From: Mycobacterium sp. AZCC_0083
Lineage (GTDB): Bacteria; Actinomycetota; Actinomycetes; Mycobacteriales; Mycobacteriaceae
Direction: 5' to 3'
NCBI RefSeq assembly: GCF_014202335.1
Contig: NZ_JACHGP010000026.1
Coordinates: forward strand, 34,682-98,681
DNA length: 64,000 bases
Below, piece by piece: positions 51,621 through 60,067 of this stretch. Under the pieces are notes generated by a model, which searched no databases, was not told where the DNA came from, and saw only the letters and a list, made by a program, of their open reading frames with translations. The position numbers and the translations under genes were made by a program. Each line of letters opens with the position of its first letter. Position 1 is the first letter of the stretch.

Positions 51621-53062
51621 GCGTTCCCGCACTGCCCGCCGAGTTGGAGCGGGTGCACATGGTCGGCATCGGGGGAGCCGGAATGTCGGGCATCGCCCGC
51701 ATCCTGCTTGACCGCGGCGGGCAGGTATCGGGCTCCGATGCCAAGGAGTCCCGCGGGCTGGCCGCGCTGCGTGCCCGCGGCGCGCAGATCCGCATCGGCC
51801 ACGACGCGTCGTCCCTCGACATGCTGCCCGGCGGCCCGACTGCCGTGGTCAGCACGCACGCCGCGATCCCCAAGACCAACCCCGAACTCGTCGAGGCAGG
51901 GCGCCGCGGCATACCGGTGATCATGCGTCCCGCGGTGCTGGCAGCGCTGATGGACGGCTACACCACGGTGATGGTGACCGGCACGCACGGCAAGACGACG
52001 ACCACGTCGATGGTCATCGTCGCCCTGCAGAACGGCGGTTTCGACCCATCGTTCGCGGTCGGGGGCGACCTCGGCGAGGCAGGCACCAACGCCCACCACG
52101 GAAGTGGCACGGTCTTCGTCGCCGAGGCCGACGAGAGCGACGGCTCGCTGCTCGAGTACACCCCCGACGTCGCGGTGGTGACCAACATCGATCCCGACCA
52201 CCTGGACTTCTTCGGCAGCGCGGAGGCCTACACCGCGGTCTTCGACAAGTTCGTCGAGCGGCTTCGTCCCGGCGGCGCGCTGGTGGTCTGCGTCGACGAT
52301 CCCGGCGCCGCCGCGCTGGCCGAGCGGGTCGGCGAAAGCAGTGTGCGGGTGCTGCGCTACGGGAGTGGCGATGACCCGAATCTCGCTGGAGCCCTGGTGA
52401 ATTGGGAACAGCAGGGCACGGGCGGTGTGGCGACCGTTCAGTTGGCTGGCGAGTCGCATCCCCGCGGAATGCGGCTTGCGGTGCCGGGCAGGCACATGGC
52501 GCTCAACGCGTTGGCCGCGCTGCTCGCGGCCACCGAGGTCGGCGGGAGCGCGGCATCGGTGCTCGACGGCCTCGCCGGATTCGAGGGCGTGCGGCGGCGT
52601 TTCGAGTCGGTCGGCACGTCCGCCGGCGTCCGGGTCTTCGATGACTACGCACACCATCCCACCGAGGTCCGCGCGACTCTCGAGGCCCTGCGCGGTGTCG
52701 CGGGGGAGTCGCGCTCGATCGTGGTGTTCCAGCCCCACCTCTACTCGAGGACCAAGACCTTCGCCCACGAGTTCGCGTCCGCGCTGTCCGGTGCCGACGA
52801 GGTCTTCGTGCTCGACGTGTACGCCGCCCGCGAATCTCCTCTGGCCGGAATCAGCGGCGCCAGCATCGCCGATCACGTGACGGCCCGGGTGCGCTACCTG
52901 CCCGACTTCTCCACTGTGGCAGCGACCGTCGCCGCCGCGGCCCGGCCAGGCGACGTCATCGTCACCATGGGCGCTGGTGACGTCACGCTCCTCGGACAGG
53001 AGATCCTGTCGGCCCTGCAGGTGGAGGCGGATCGCCGCGCGCCAGGGCCGCAGCAGCGATGA
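51617..53062 (+). CDS. murC: UDP-N-acetylmuramate--L-alanine ligase MurC
   Basis: A 481-residue Mur ligase for the first peptide step. It has the Rossmann-like VGIGGAGMSGIARIL, the ATP loop VTGTHGKTTTTSM at about residue 120, EADESDGSLLEYTPDVAVVTNID and DDYAHHPTEV. Its product is the substrate of MurD, the ligase that is missing from the cluster. It starts at ATGA overlapping the murG stop. Confidence 0.95.
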   Translation: MSVPALPAELERVHMVGIGGAGMSGIARILLDRGGQVSGSDAKESRGLAALRARGAQIRIGHDASSLDMLPGGPTAVVSTHAAIPKTNPELVEAGRRGIPVIMRPAVLAALMDGYTTVMVTGTHGKTTTTSMVIVALQNGGFDPSFAVGGDLGEAGTNAHHGSGTVFVAEADESDGSLLEYTPDVAVVTNIDPDHLDFFGSAEAYTAVFDKFVERLRPGGALVVCVDDPGAAALAERVGESSVRVLRYGSGDDPNLAGALVNWEQQGTGGVATVQLAGESHPRGMRLAVPGRHMALNALAALLAATEVGGSAASVLDGLAGFEGVRRRFESVGTSAGVRVFDDYAHHPTEVRATLEALRGVAGESRSIVVFQPHLYSRTKTFAHEFASALSGADEVFVLDVYAARESPLAGISGASIADHVTARVRYLPDFSTVAATVAAAARPGDVIVTMGAGDVTLLGQEILSALQVEADRRAPGPQQR

Positions 53063-53078
53063 GCGCTTGCGCGAAGAG
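53061..53078 (+). repeat. Dispersed 18-base repeat, copy 2
   Basis: GAGCGCTTGCGCGAAGAG, one mismatch from the copy at 44601-44618. It begins at the stop codon region of murC and sits before ftsQ. Both copies are found where the 4-base overlap chain of the dcw cluster is broken. Confidence 0.6.
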
Positions 53079-53090
53079 CCGAGGGCGGCG

Positions 53091-54026
53091 ATGAGCGGCC
53101 CCACCGACACCGGCGAGGAGACTGGGGATCCGGTTCCCGGCGAACCCGACGAAACCCCTGACGACACCCCCGACGACACCGAAACCGATGACACCGCCGC
53201 GGCCGCCGATTTCGAGGGCCCGCGGCGCCGCGCGCGGCGCGAGCGCGAGGAACGTCGCACGGCCCAGGCCAGGGCGACGGCAATCGAGCAAGCGCGCCGC
53301 GAGGCCAAGAAGCGGGCCGCAGGGAAACCGGTCGATCAGTCGAAAACCCCTGCGCGAGGGCTGATCCGGGGCCTGAAGTTGCTGATGTGGTCTGCGTTGG
53401 TCAGCGTGGTGGTGGTCGGGTTGGGCCTGGTGTTGTACTTCACGCCCGTCATGGCCGCCCGCGAGACCGTGATCAGCGGCCTGAACACGGTGAGCAAGGA
53501 GGAGGTCGAGCAGGCCGCGGCGATCGTGCCGGGGACGCCGCTGCTGCAGATCGACACCGACGCCGTCGCCGAACGTGTCGCGACCATCCGGCGCGTGGCC
53601 AGCGCGAGGGTGCAACGCGAATATCCCTCGACGCTGCGCATCACCGTCGCCGAGCGCGTGCCCGTCGTCGTCAAGGACTATCCCGACGGCTCGCACCTCT
53701 TCGATCGGGACGGGGTGGACTTCGCCTCTGCGCCGCCACCGCCTGGCTTGCCGTATCTGGATGCCGACAACCCCGGCCCGAGCGACGACCCGACGAAGGC
53801 GGCCCTGCAGGTGCTGCTCGCGCTGCGGCCCGAGGTGTCGGGTCAGGTGAGTCGGATCGCGGCGCCGTCGGTGGCGTCGATCACCCTGACGCTCGTCGAC
53901 GGCAGGGAGGTGATCTGGGGGACCACCGACCGAACCGAGGAGAAGGCCCTCAAACTGGGGGCGCTGCTGACCCAGCCCGGTCGCACCTATGACGTGTCCA
54001 GCCCGGATTTGCCGACGGTCAAGTAA
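53091..54026 (+). CDS. ftsQ: Cell division protein FtsQ
   Basis: A 311-residue bitopic divisome protein. A long acidic then basic cytoplasmic tail (about 1-95) precedes one membrane helix (about 101-120), the POTRA domain (RETVISGLNTVSKEEVEQAA) and the beta domain. GAGGG stands shortly before the ATG at 53091, which I prefer to earlier in-frame starts that run through murC. It links FtsL/FtsB to the early ring. Confidence 0.93.
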   Translation: MSGPTDTGEETGDPVPGEPDETPDDTPDDTETDDTAAAADFEGPRRRARREREERRTAQARATAIEQARREAKKRAAGKPVDQSKTPARGLIRGLKLLMWSALVSVVVVGLGLVLYFTPVMAARETVISGLNTVSKEEVEQAAAIVPGTPLLQIDTDAVAERVATIRRVASARVQREYPSTLRITVAERVPVVVKDYPDGSHLFDRDGVDFASAPPPPGLPYLDADNPGPSDDPTKAALQVLLALRPEVSGQVSRIAAPSVASITLTLVDGREVIWGTTDRTEEKALKLGALLTQPGRTYDVSSPDLPTVK

Positions 54027-54117
54027 CGCAAGTCGCAGGAAAATGCGTGGAAACTGTCGGCGCGCCTGCACGGATACCCCGCACGGTCGCCCTACCGTTC
54101 TGTTTGCACGGAACTAC

Positions 54118-54150
54118 TTGACATAACTCTAAGCCTATGGTTGAGGTTTA
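54118..54150 (+). promoter_or_regulatory. Promoter-like and dyad region before ftsZ
   Basis: An AT-rich island in the 177-base ftsQ-ftsZ gap has a consensus -35 TTGACA (54118-54123). Behind it AACTCTAAGCC and GGTTGAGGTT form an imperfect dyad around TAT. I cannot fix the -10 by eye. An independent ftsZ promoter here agrees with what is known for mycobacteria. GGGAGGA precedes the ftsZ start. Confidence 0.5.
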
Positions 54151-54203
54151 GGGTTTGCGGTCAGGAGTTCCGGCACCACGATTAATCAGGGAGGAACTCG
54201 GCC

Positions 54204-55346
54204 ATGACGCCCCCGCACAACTATCTCGCCGTCATCAAGGTGGTCGGCATCGGTGGCGGCGGCGTGAATGCCGTCAACCGGATGATCGAACAGGGTCTGA
54301 AGGGCGTGGAGTTCATCGCCATCAACACCGACGCCCAAGCGCTGTTGATGAGCGACGCCGACGTCAAGCTCGACGTCGGCCGTGATTCCACCCGCGGCCT
54401 CGGAGCAGGCGCCGACCCAGAGGTCGGGCGCAAGGCAGCCGAGGACGCCAAGGACGACATCGAGGAGCTGCTCCGCGGCGCCGACATGGTCTTCGTCACC
54501 GCTGGCGAAGGCGGTGGCACCGGCACCGGTGGTGCGCCCGTCGTCGCGACGATCGCGCGCAAGCTCGGTGCACTCACTGTCGGCGTGGTGACGCGGCCGT
54601 TCTCGTTCGAGGGCAAGCGCAGGAGCGATCAGGCCGAGACCGGTATCGGCGCGCTTCGGGAGAGCTGCGACACCCTCATCGTCATCCCCAACGATCGCCT
54701 GCTGCAGATGGGCGACGCCGCCGTCTCGCTGATGGACGCGTTCCGCAGCGCCGACGAGGTGCTGCTCAACGGCGTGCAGGGCATCACCGACCTGATCACC
54801 ACGCCGGGTCTGATCAACGTGGACTTCGCCGACGTCAAGGGCATCATGTCGGGCGCGGGCACCGCCCTGATGGGCATCGGTGCCGCGCGTGGCGACGGCC
54901 GTGCGCTCAAGGCCGCCGAGATCGCGATCAATTCACCACTGCTCGAAGCCTCGATGGAGGGCGCCCAGGGCGTGCTGATGTCGGTGGCGGGCGGCAGCGA
55001 CCTCGGATTGTTCGAGATCAATGAAGCGGCATCGCTGGTGCAGGACGCCGCGCACCCCGAAGCCAACATCATCTTCGGCACCGTCATCGACGACTCGCTC
55101 GGCGACGAGGTGCGCGTCACCGTGATCGCCGCAGGATTCGACGCTCAGGGGCCGAGCCGCAAGCCGGTCGTCGGCGCCGGGCTCGGCATCGCGCCGGGCA
55201 AGGCCGGCAAGGTCACCACGCCGGTCTTCGAACCGGTCGACCCGGCGAGTGTGCCGATCCACACCAATGGGGCGACGGTGAGCATCGGTGGCGGCGGCGG
55301 AGATGACGACGACGACGTCGACGTGCCGCCCTTCATGCGCCACTGA
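54204..55346 (+). CDS. ftsZ: Cell division protein FtsZ
   Basis: The 380-residue tubulin-like GTPase forms the Z ring. It has GIGGGGVNAVNRM, the tubulin signature GGGTGTG at about 103-109, the T7 loop region NVDFADVK, and a C-terminal tail of aspartates ending DVDVPPFMRH, the docking peptide for FtsW and SepF in actinobacteria. ATG start with a strong ribosome-binding site. The length is the mycobacterial norm. Confidence 0.98.
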   Translation: MTPPHNYLAVIKVVGIGGGGVNAVNRMIEQGLKGVEFIAINTDAQALLMSDADVKLDVGRDSTRGLGAGADPEVGRKAAEDAKDDIEELLRGADMVFVTAGEGGGTGTGGAPVVATIARKLGALTVGVVTRPFSFEGKRRSDQAETGIGALRESCDTLIVIPNDRLLQMGDAAVSLMDAFRSADEVLLNGVQGITDLITTPGLINVDFADVKGIMSGAGTALMGIGAARGDGRALKAAEIAINSPLLEASMEGAQGVLMSVAGGSDLGLFEINEAASLVQDAAHPEANIIFGTVIDDSLGDEVRVTVIAAGFDAQGPSRKPVVGAGLGIAPGKAGKVTTPVFEPVDPASVPIHTNGATVSIGGGGGDDDDDVDVPPFMRH

Positions 55347-55365
55347 GTTCGTTCGGCTCCGCCGC

Positions 55366-55371
55366 GATACT
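55366..55371 (+). promoter_or_regulatory. -10 element for yfiH
   Basis: GATACT with 7 bases to the GTG at 55379. It would allow yfiH to be expressed independently of ftsZ on a leaderless message. Confidence 0.45.
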
Positions 55372-55378
55372 GGCAACC

Positions 55379-56080
55379 GTGAGCTTCAAAATCCGCCGCG
55401 TGACCACCACCCGTGCGGGCGGTGCGTCGTCGGCGCCGTTCGACACCTTCAACATGGGAGACCACGTCGGCGACGACCCCGACGCGGTCGCGGCGAACCG
55501 CCGACGTCTTGCCGACAAGATCGGGCTTGCAGACCGCATCGTGTGGATGCACCAGGTGCACGGTGACCGTGTGGTGGCGGTGGACGGTCCAGGTCCCACC
55601 GTCGACAATGCCGACGGATTGGTGACGACCGAACCTCGATTGGCATTGGCGGTGGTAACCGCCGATTGCGTCCCGGTGTTAATGGCTGACGCACGGGCCG
55701 GTGTGGTGGCCGCCGTGCACGCCGGCCGCGTCGGCGCGCAGAACGGTGTCGTGGTCCGCGGGGTCGAGGCGATGCTGCGGGCAGGTGCGCACGCGGCGGA
55801 CATCTCCGTGCTGCTCGGTCCGTCCGCCAGCGGGCGCAACTACGAGGTGCCCGCGGTCATGGCTGCCGACGTGGAGGCTGCGTTGCCCGGCAGTCGTACC
55901 AAGACCTCCGCTGGCACGGACGGACTCGATCTGCGGGCCGGAATCGCAAGGCAATTAACGGAATTGGGTGTCGTGTCGATCGCAGTAGACCCGCGCTGCA
56001 CCATCGAGGACGGCGCGCTGTTCAGTCATCGGCGAGGAGCGCCGACCGGGCGGCTGGCGTCGTTGGTGTGGATGGAATGA
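55379..56080 (+). CDS. pgeF: YfiH/PgeF family purine nucleoside phosphorylase-laccase protein
   Basis: A 233-residue protein of the DUF152 family (Rv2149c-like), described elsewhere as a copper polyphenol oxidase, a purine nucleoside phosphorylase or a peptidoglycan editing factor. The metal-site residues show in MHQVHGDRV, TADCVPVL and AAVHAGRVGAQ; the last differs from the usual HAGWRG. Two rare TTA leucine codons occur (55679 and 55955). The stop overlaps the next ATG as ATGA. Confidence 0.85.
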   Translation: MSFKIRRVTTTRAGGASSAPFDTFNMGDHVGDDPDAVAANRRRLADKIGLADRIVWMHQVHGDRVVAVDGPGPTVDNADGLVTTEPRLALAVVTADCVPVLMADARAGVVAAVHAGRVGAQNGVVVRGVEAMLRAGAHAADISVLLGPSASGRNYEVPAVMAADVEAALPGSRTKTSAGTDGLDLRAGIARQLTELGVVSIAVDPRCTIEDGALFSHRRGAPTGRLASLVWME

Positions 56081-56829
56081 GCAGCCCGAGGCAAGCCGAG
56101 CTCGCGGAGTCGCTGGCCGCGGTGCAGGCGCGCCTCGATCGTGCCGCGGCTGCCGCGGGCCGTGACGCAGGAGAAATCGAATTACTTACCGTCACGAAAT
56201 TCTTTCCGGCCTCCGATGTATTTCTCCTGACCAAACTCGGGTGCACCGCATTCGGTGAATCCCGCGAACCGGAGGCGTCCAATAAGGTCGCCGAAGTCGC
56301 GGCTCTTTTGTCTGGTGAATTGCCTGCGCCCTCAATTCGCTGGCACATGGTGGGCAGAATCCAGCGCAAGAAGGCGCGCACGGTCGCGGGGTGGGCGTAC
56401 GCCGCGCACTCGGTGGACAGCGACGCGCTGCTCGGTGCGCTCGGCCGGGCGGCGGTCACGGCACTGGAGGACGGACGGCGCACCGTGCCCCTGCGGGTCT
56501 ACCTCCAATTGAGCCTCGACGGCGACCCGGCCCGCGGTGGCGTCGACATCGGTCGCCCGGATCTCGTGGACGAGCTGTGCGCCCTCGCCGACTCGACCGA
56601 CGGGCTGGACTTCGTCGGCCTCATGGCCGTCCCTCCCCTCGGCGTCGACGCGGACGAGGCGTTCGCGCGTTTGGAAGCCGAGCTGCACCGGGTACAAGGC
56701 CTCTACCAGCAGCGGCTCGGTCTTTCGGCAGGTATGTCCGCGGACCTCGAGACGGCGGTGAAACATGGCTCGACCTGTGTGCGTGTCGGTACCGCGGTTC
56801 TGGGGAACCGTCCTCTAACGTCACCCTGA
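56077..56829 (+). CDS. PLP homeostasis protein (YggS/COG0325 family)
   Basis: A 250-residue alanine-racemase-like barrel protein that binds PLP and regulates vitamin B6 and amino acid balance. The PLP lysine is in LLTVTKFFPASD; FGESREPEASNK, WHMVGRIQRKKA (usually HFIGxLQxNK), GLMAVPPL and the C-terminal GSTCVRVGTAVLG match the family. A patch at about 56160-56330 is clearly less GC-rich than the rest and holds a TTA codon. ATG overlaps the yfiH stop. Confidence 0.9.
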   Translation: MSSPRQAELAESLAAVQARLDRAAAAAGRDAGEIELLTVTKFFPASDVFLLTKLGCTAFGESREPEASNKVAEVAALLSGELPAPSIRWHMVGRIQRKKARTVAGWAYAAHSVDSDALLGALGRAAVTALEDGRRTVPLRVYLQLSLDGDPARGGVDIGRPDLVDELCALADSTDGLDFVGLMAVPPLGVDADEAFARLEAELHRVQGLYQQRLGLSAGMSADLETAVKHGSTCVRVGTAVLGNRPLTSP

Positions 56830-56893
56830 GTAGTCACTCCAGTCACATCTTCATCACAGACAACACAGAACTCAGTCATCAGAAGGGTCTCCG

Positions 56894-57544
56894 ATGAGCA
56901 CACTGCATAAGGTCAAGGCCTACTTCGGTATGGCGCCGATGGACGACTACGACGACGAGTACTACGACGATGAGGATCGTTCTGCGCGGTCCTACTCGCG
57001 CCGCCCCCGTGAGGAGCGCTTCGAGGACGAGGGCTACGGGCGCCTGGAGAGCAGGGGCTACGAGGAGCGCATCGGCGGCCGCGAGTTCGAGCGTGAATTC
57101 GCCGAGGTGCCTGCCGGGTACCGCGGCGGCTACGCCGACGACGCACCCTTCCGCGGAAGGCGCGAAGCCGAGCGCCCGCGGTTCAACACTCTGCGCGGTG
57201 CCACCCGCGGCGCGGTGGCCATGGAGCCCCGCCGGATGGCGGCGCTGTTCGACGAGGGCAGCCCGCTCTCGAAGATCACCACGCTGCGGCCGAAGGATTA
57301 CAGCGAAGCCCGCACCATCGGCGAACGCTTCCGCGACGGCACCCCGGTGATCATGGACCTGGTGTCGATGGACAACGCCGATGCCAAGCGACTGGTCGAC
57401 TTCGCCGCCGGCCTGGCGTTCGCACTGCGCGGTTCCTTCGACAAGGTCGCGACGAAGGTCTTCCTGCTCTCGCCCGCGGACGTCGACGTCAGCGCCGACG
57501 AGCGCAGGCGGATCGCAGAGGCCGGGTTCTACGCCTACCAGTAG
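56894..57544 (+). CDS. sepF: Cell division protein SepF
   Basis: A 216-residue Z-ring anchor (Rv2147c-like). The N-terminal STLHKVKAYFGMAP is the membrane-binding amphipathic helix, followed by a disordered acidic/Tyr/Arg-rich linker (about 15-120) and the FtsZ-binding DUF552 core with DGTPVIMDLVSMDNADAKRLVDFAAGLAFALRG split over its strands. GAAGGG precedes the ATG. Confidence 0.95.
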   Translation: MSTLHKVKAYFGMAPMDDYDDEYYDDEDRSARSYSRRPREERFEDEGYGRLESRGYEERIGGREFEREFAEVPAGYRGGYADDAPFRGRREAERPRFNTLRGATRGAVAMEPRRMAALFDEGSPLSKITTLRPKDYSEARTIGERFRDGTPVIMDLVSMDNADAKRLVDFAAGLAFALRGSFDKVATKVFLLSPADVDVSADERRRIAEAGFYAYQ

Positions 57545-57652
57545 GTCGGGCGGTCTCATCGGGGACGGGTAGGCTGGCGGCAAATCGCTTGTCGTACCGC
57601 CTGTATGCCTGCCTGTATTCAATGTCACACCGCTTGGAGTGAGGTCGCCCAG

Positions 57653-57943
57653 TTGGCCCTGTTCTTCGAGATTCTGGGCTTCGCGCTGTTCGTCTTCTGG
57701 CTGCTGCTGATCGCCCGAGTCGTTGTCGAGTTCATTCGTTCGTTCAGTCGCGACTGGCGCCCCAAGGGCTTCACGGTCGTGATCCTCGAGGTCATCTTGA
57801 CGTTGACGGATCCGCCGGTGAAGCTGCTGCGCCGGATCATCCCGCAGCTCACGATAGGTGCGGTGCGCTTCGACCTGTCGATCATGGTGTTGCTACTCGC
57901 GGCCTTCGTCGGCATGCAACTTGCGTTCGGCGCGGCAGCCTGA
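57653..57943 (+). CDS. YggT family membrane protein
   Basis: A 96-residue two-helix membrane protein (Rv2146c-like) with LTDPPVKLLRRIIPQ between the helices, the YggT signature. The TTG at 57653 is chosen as start because GAGTGAGG lies before it and the length then equals the homologue's 96 residues; an ATG at 57605 adds an unlike 16-residue piece. Thought to work in cell elongation or division near SepF and Wag31. Confidence 0.88.
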   Translation: MALFFEILGFALFVFWLLLIARVVVEFIRSFSRDWRPKGFTVVILEVILTLTDPPVKLLRRIIPQLTIGAVRFDLSIMVLLLAAFVGMQLAFGAAA

Positions 57944-58123
57944 CGTTGCCGGAGTGGGTTTGCCGGAGTCGATATTCAGTGCAGTCAAGATTGAAATTCG
58001 CTCTTAATTCTCGACCTCTCATGCAACCGCCGGGTCTGCTGTGACAGGATGGACGCCAGTTACTACCACTATGGCTCTACACTTTGAGACCGGTTGACGG
58101 TCCAGACTCCAAGGGGGCAGACA

Positions 58124-58951
58124 ATGCCGCTCACACCAGCCGACGTTCACAATGTCGCGTTCAGCAAGCCACCAATCGGCAAGCGCGGTTACAACGAGGA
58201 CGAAGTCGATGCATTCCTCGACCTGGTTGAGAACGAGCTGACTCGGCTCATCGAGGAGAACGCCGACTTGCGTCAGCGCGTCGCCGAGCTGGACCAGGAA
58301 CTCGGGACCGCCCGATCCAGCGGCGGCAGTGTTCCGCAGCCCACTCAGGCCATCCCGCTGTACCAGCCGGAACCGGAACCCGAGCCAGCGCCGGCGCCAC
58401 CGCCGCAGCCGGCGTACGAGGCGCCCCCCGCGGCTCCCGCGTACGTCAGCGACGATTCGCACGTCAGGGCGGCGAAGGTGCTCGGGCTCGCGCAGGACAC
58501 GGCGGACCGTCTGACCGGCACCGCCAAGGCCGAGGCCGACAAGACACTCGCCGACGCCCGTGCACAGGCCGAAGCCATGGTGAGCGAGGCCCGGCACACC
58601 GCCGAGACCACCGTCGCCGAGGCCAAGGCCCGCGCTGACGCCATGCTGGCCGACGCGCAGACCCGGTCGGAGACCCAGCTGCGGCAGGCCCAGGAGAAGG
58701 CCGACGCACTGCAGGCCGACGCCGAGCGCAAGCACTCCGAGATCATGGGCACCATCAACCAACAGCGCACCGTGCTGGAGAGTCGCCTCGAACAGCTCAG
58801 GACGTTCGAGCGCGAGTACCGAACCCGCCTCAAGACCTACCTGGAGTCGCAGCTCGAGGAGCTTGGCCAGCGCGGCTCCGCGGCACCGGTTGATTCGACC
58901 GCCAACAACGACGGCGGCGGATTCAACCAGTTCAACCGAGGAAACAACTGA
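58124..58951 (+). CDS. wag31: Polar growth scaffold Wag31 (DivIVA)
   Basis: A 275-residue coiled-coil protein that recruits the wall machinery to the poles. The N-terminal DivIVA domain has KPPIGKRGYNEDEVDAFLDLV and a short coiled coil; after a Pro-rich linker a long coiled coil (about 110-250) follows. Thr74 in QPTQAIP stands where the M. tuberculosis protein is phosphorylated by PknA/PknB at Thr73. AAGGGGG precedes the ATG. The 180 bases upstream are AT-rich at 57975-58020 and should hold its own promoter, which I cannot pin down. Confidence 0.96.
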   Translation: MPLTPADVHNVAFSKPPIGKRGYNEDEVDAFLDLVENELTRLIEENADLRQRVAELDQELGTARSSGGSVPQPTQAIPLYQPEPEPEPAPAPPPQPAYEAPPAAPAYVSDDSHVRAAKVLGLAQDTADRLTGTAKAEADKTLADARAQAEAMVSEARHTAETTVAEAKARADAMLADAQTRSETQLRQAQEKADALQADAERKHSEIMGTINQQRTVLESRLEQLRTFEREYRTRLKTYLESQLEELGQRGSAAPVDSTANNDGGGFNQFNRGNN

Positions 58952-58962
58952 TCGGCTTATAG

Positions 58963-59322
58963 ATGCTGATCATTGCGCTAGTTCTCGCGGTCATCGGGCT
59001 GGCCGCCCTCGTCACTGCCGTCGTGACCAGCAACGAGCTGATCGCATGGGTGTGCATCGGTGCCAGCGTCATCGGAGTGCTGCTGCTCATCGTCGACGCG
59101 CTGCGGGAACGTTCCAGGGGTGCCGAGGACGAGGAAGCGGACGAGACCACCGCCTTCGTTGCGCAGACGGTGCCCGCTGAGGATTACCCGGACGAGCCGA
59201 CGTCGCAGATCGCGGAGGTCGCCGAGGAGTCGGAGACGTCTGCGGACGTCGAGTCGGACGACTCCACCACGGCTGTCCACGCCGAGCAGGCCGACGAGAC
59301 CACTCGCAGCAAGACTGACTAG
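58963..59322 (+). CDS. Small two-helix membrane protein with acidic tail (Rv2144c-like)
   Basis: A 119-residue protein with two membrane helices (about 2-22 and 27-46), then a basic turn (RERSRG) and a disordered tail of ~65 residues rich in Glu, Asp and Thr. Function is unknown. It follows wag31 by 11 bases and is probably co-transcribed with it. Confidence 0.82.
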   Translation: MLIIALVLAVIGLAALVTAVVTSNELIAWVCIGASVIGVLLLIVDALRERSRGAEDEEADETTAFVAQTVPAEDYPDEPTSQIAEVAEESETSADVESDDSTTAVHAEQADETTRSKTD

Positions 59323-59335
59323 CGCGCAACGGATT

Positions 59336-60067
59336 TCATGCGCCACTGGGCACAGTAGGCGTGGCCAACACCGCTCGTACCTCGTCGTCGCTGACCTGAT
59401 GAAAGTCATTGAACACCTGTCCGACCGCCTCGAACCGGTCGGGTATCACCGCGAGCAGCACTTCGTCGGCTTCGTCGCGTAGCCGTCGGTAGACCGACCT
59501 CGGGCCCACCGGCACCGCCACGACCACCCGAGCTGGGCCGGTGGCGCGGACCACCTGGAGCGCGGCGAACATGCTCGCCCCCGTCGCGATGCCGTCGTCG
59601 ACCAGAATCACCTCCTTGCCACCGAGTTCGACGACGTGGTCGTCGCCTCGATAGGCCGCCTCGCGCCGATGCAGTTCGTCGGTCTCCCTGCGGATCGCAG
59701 CGTCGAGCTGTTCGGAGGTGATGCCAAGACTGTGGATCAGGTGATCGTTGACGACCAGGCCGCCACCACTGGCAATCGCGCCCATCGCCAGCTCGGGCCA
59801 GTTGGGGACGCCGAGCTTGCGGACCAGGAACACCTCGAGCGGCGCCTGCAGGGCGGCAGCGACCTCCCACCCGACCGGAACGCCGCCGCGCGCCAGACCG
59901 AGCACGACGACGTCGGTTCTCCCGCGCCTGCCCGCCAGAAGACCTGCCAGGACGCGGCCGGCCTCGCGGCGGTCCCGGAACGTCCGTTTCGAGGATGTGC
60001 TCGGGATGCCCGCAAGCCTAAGCCGATGGGTACTCGAGCCAGTGTGCCATCGTGAAATCGTGGGCAT
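59336..60067 (-). CDS. Phosphoribosyltransferase domain protein
   Basis: A 243-residue protein whose core from FRDRREAGRVLAG to the end is a type I PRTase fold: GLARGGVPVGWEVA and the PRPP loop VILVDDGIATGASMFAAL. Family members are predicted phosphoribosyltransferases of unknown base. The only usable start, ATG 60067, adds about 27 unlike residues and overlaps the divergent pseudogene's GTG by 8 bases, so the true N-terminus is uncertain. Confidence 0.8.
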   Translation of the reverse strand: MPTISRWHTGSSTHRLRLAGIPSTSSKRTFRDRREAGRVLAGLLAGRRGRTDVVVLGLARGGVPVGWEVAAALQAPLEVFLVRKLGVPNWPELAMGAIASGGGLVVNDHLIHSLGITSEQLDAAIRRETDELHRREAAYRGDDHVVELGGKEVILVDDGIATGASMFAALQVVRATGPARVVVAVPVGPRSVYRRLRDEADEVLLAVIPDRFEAVGQVFNDFHQVSDDEVRAVLATPTVPSGA

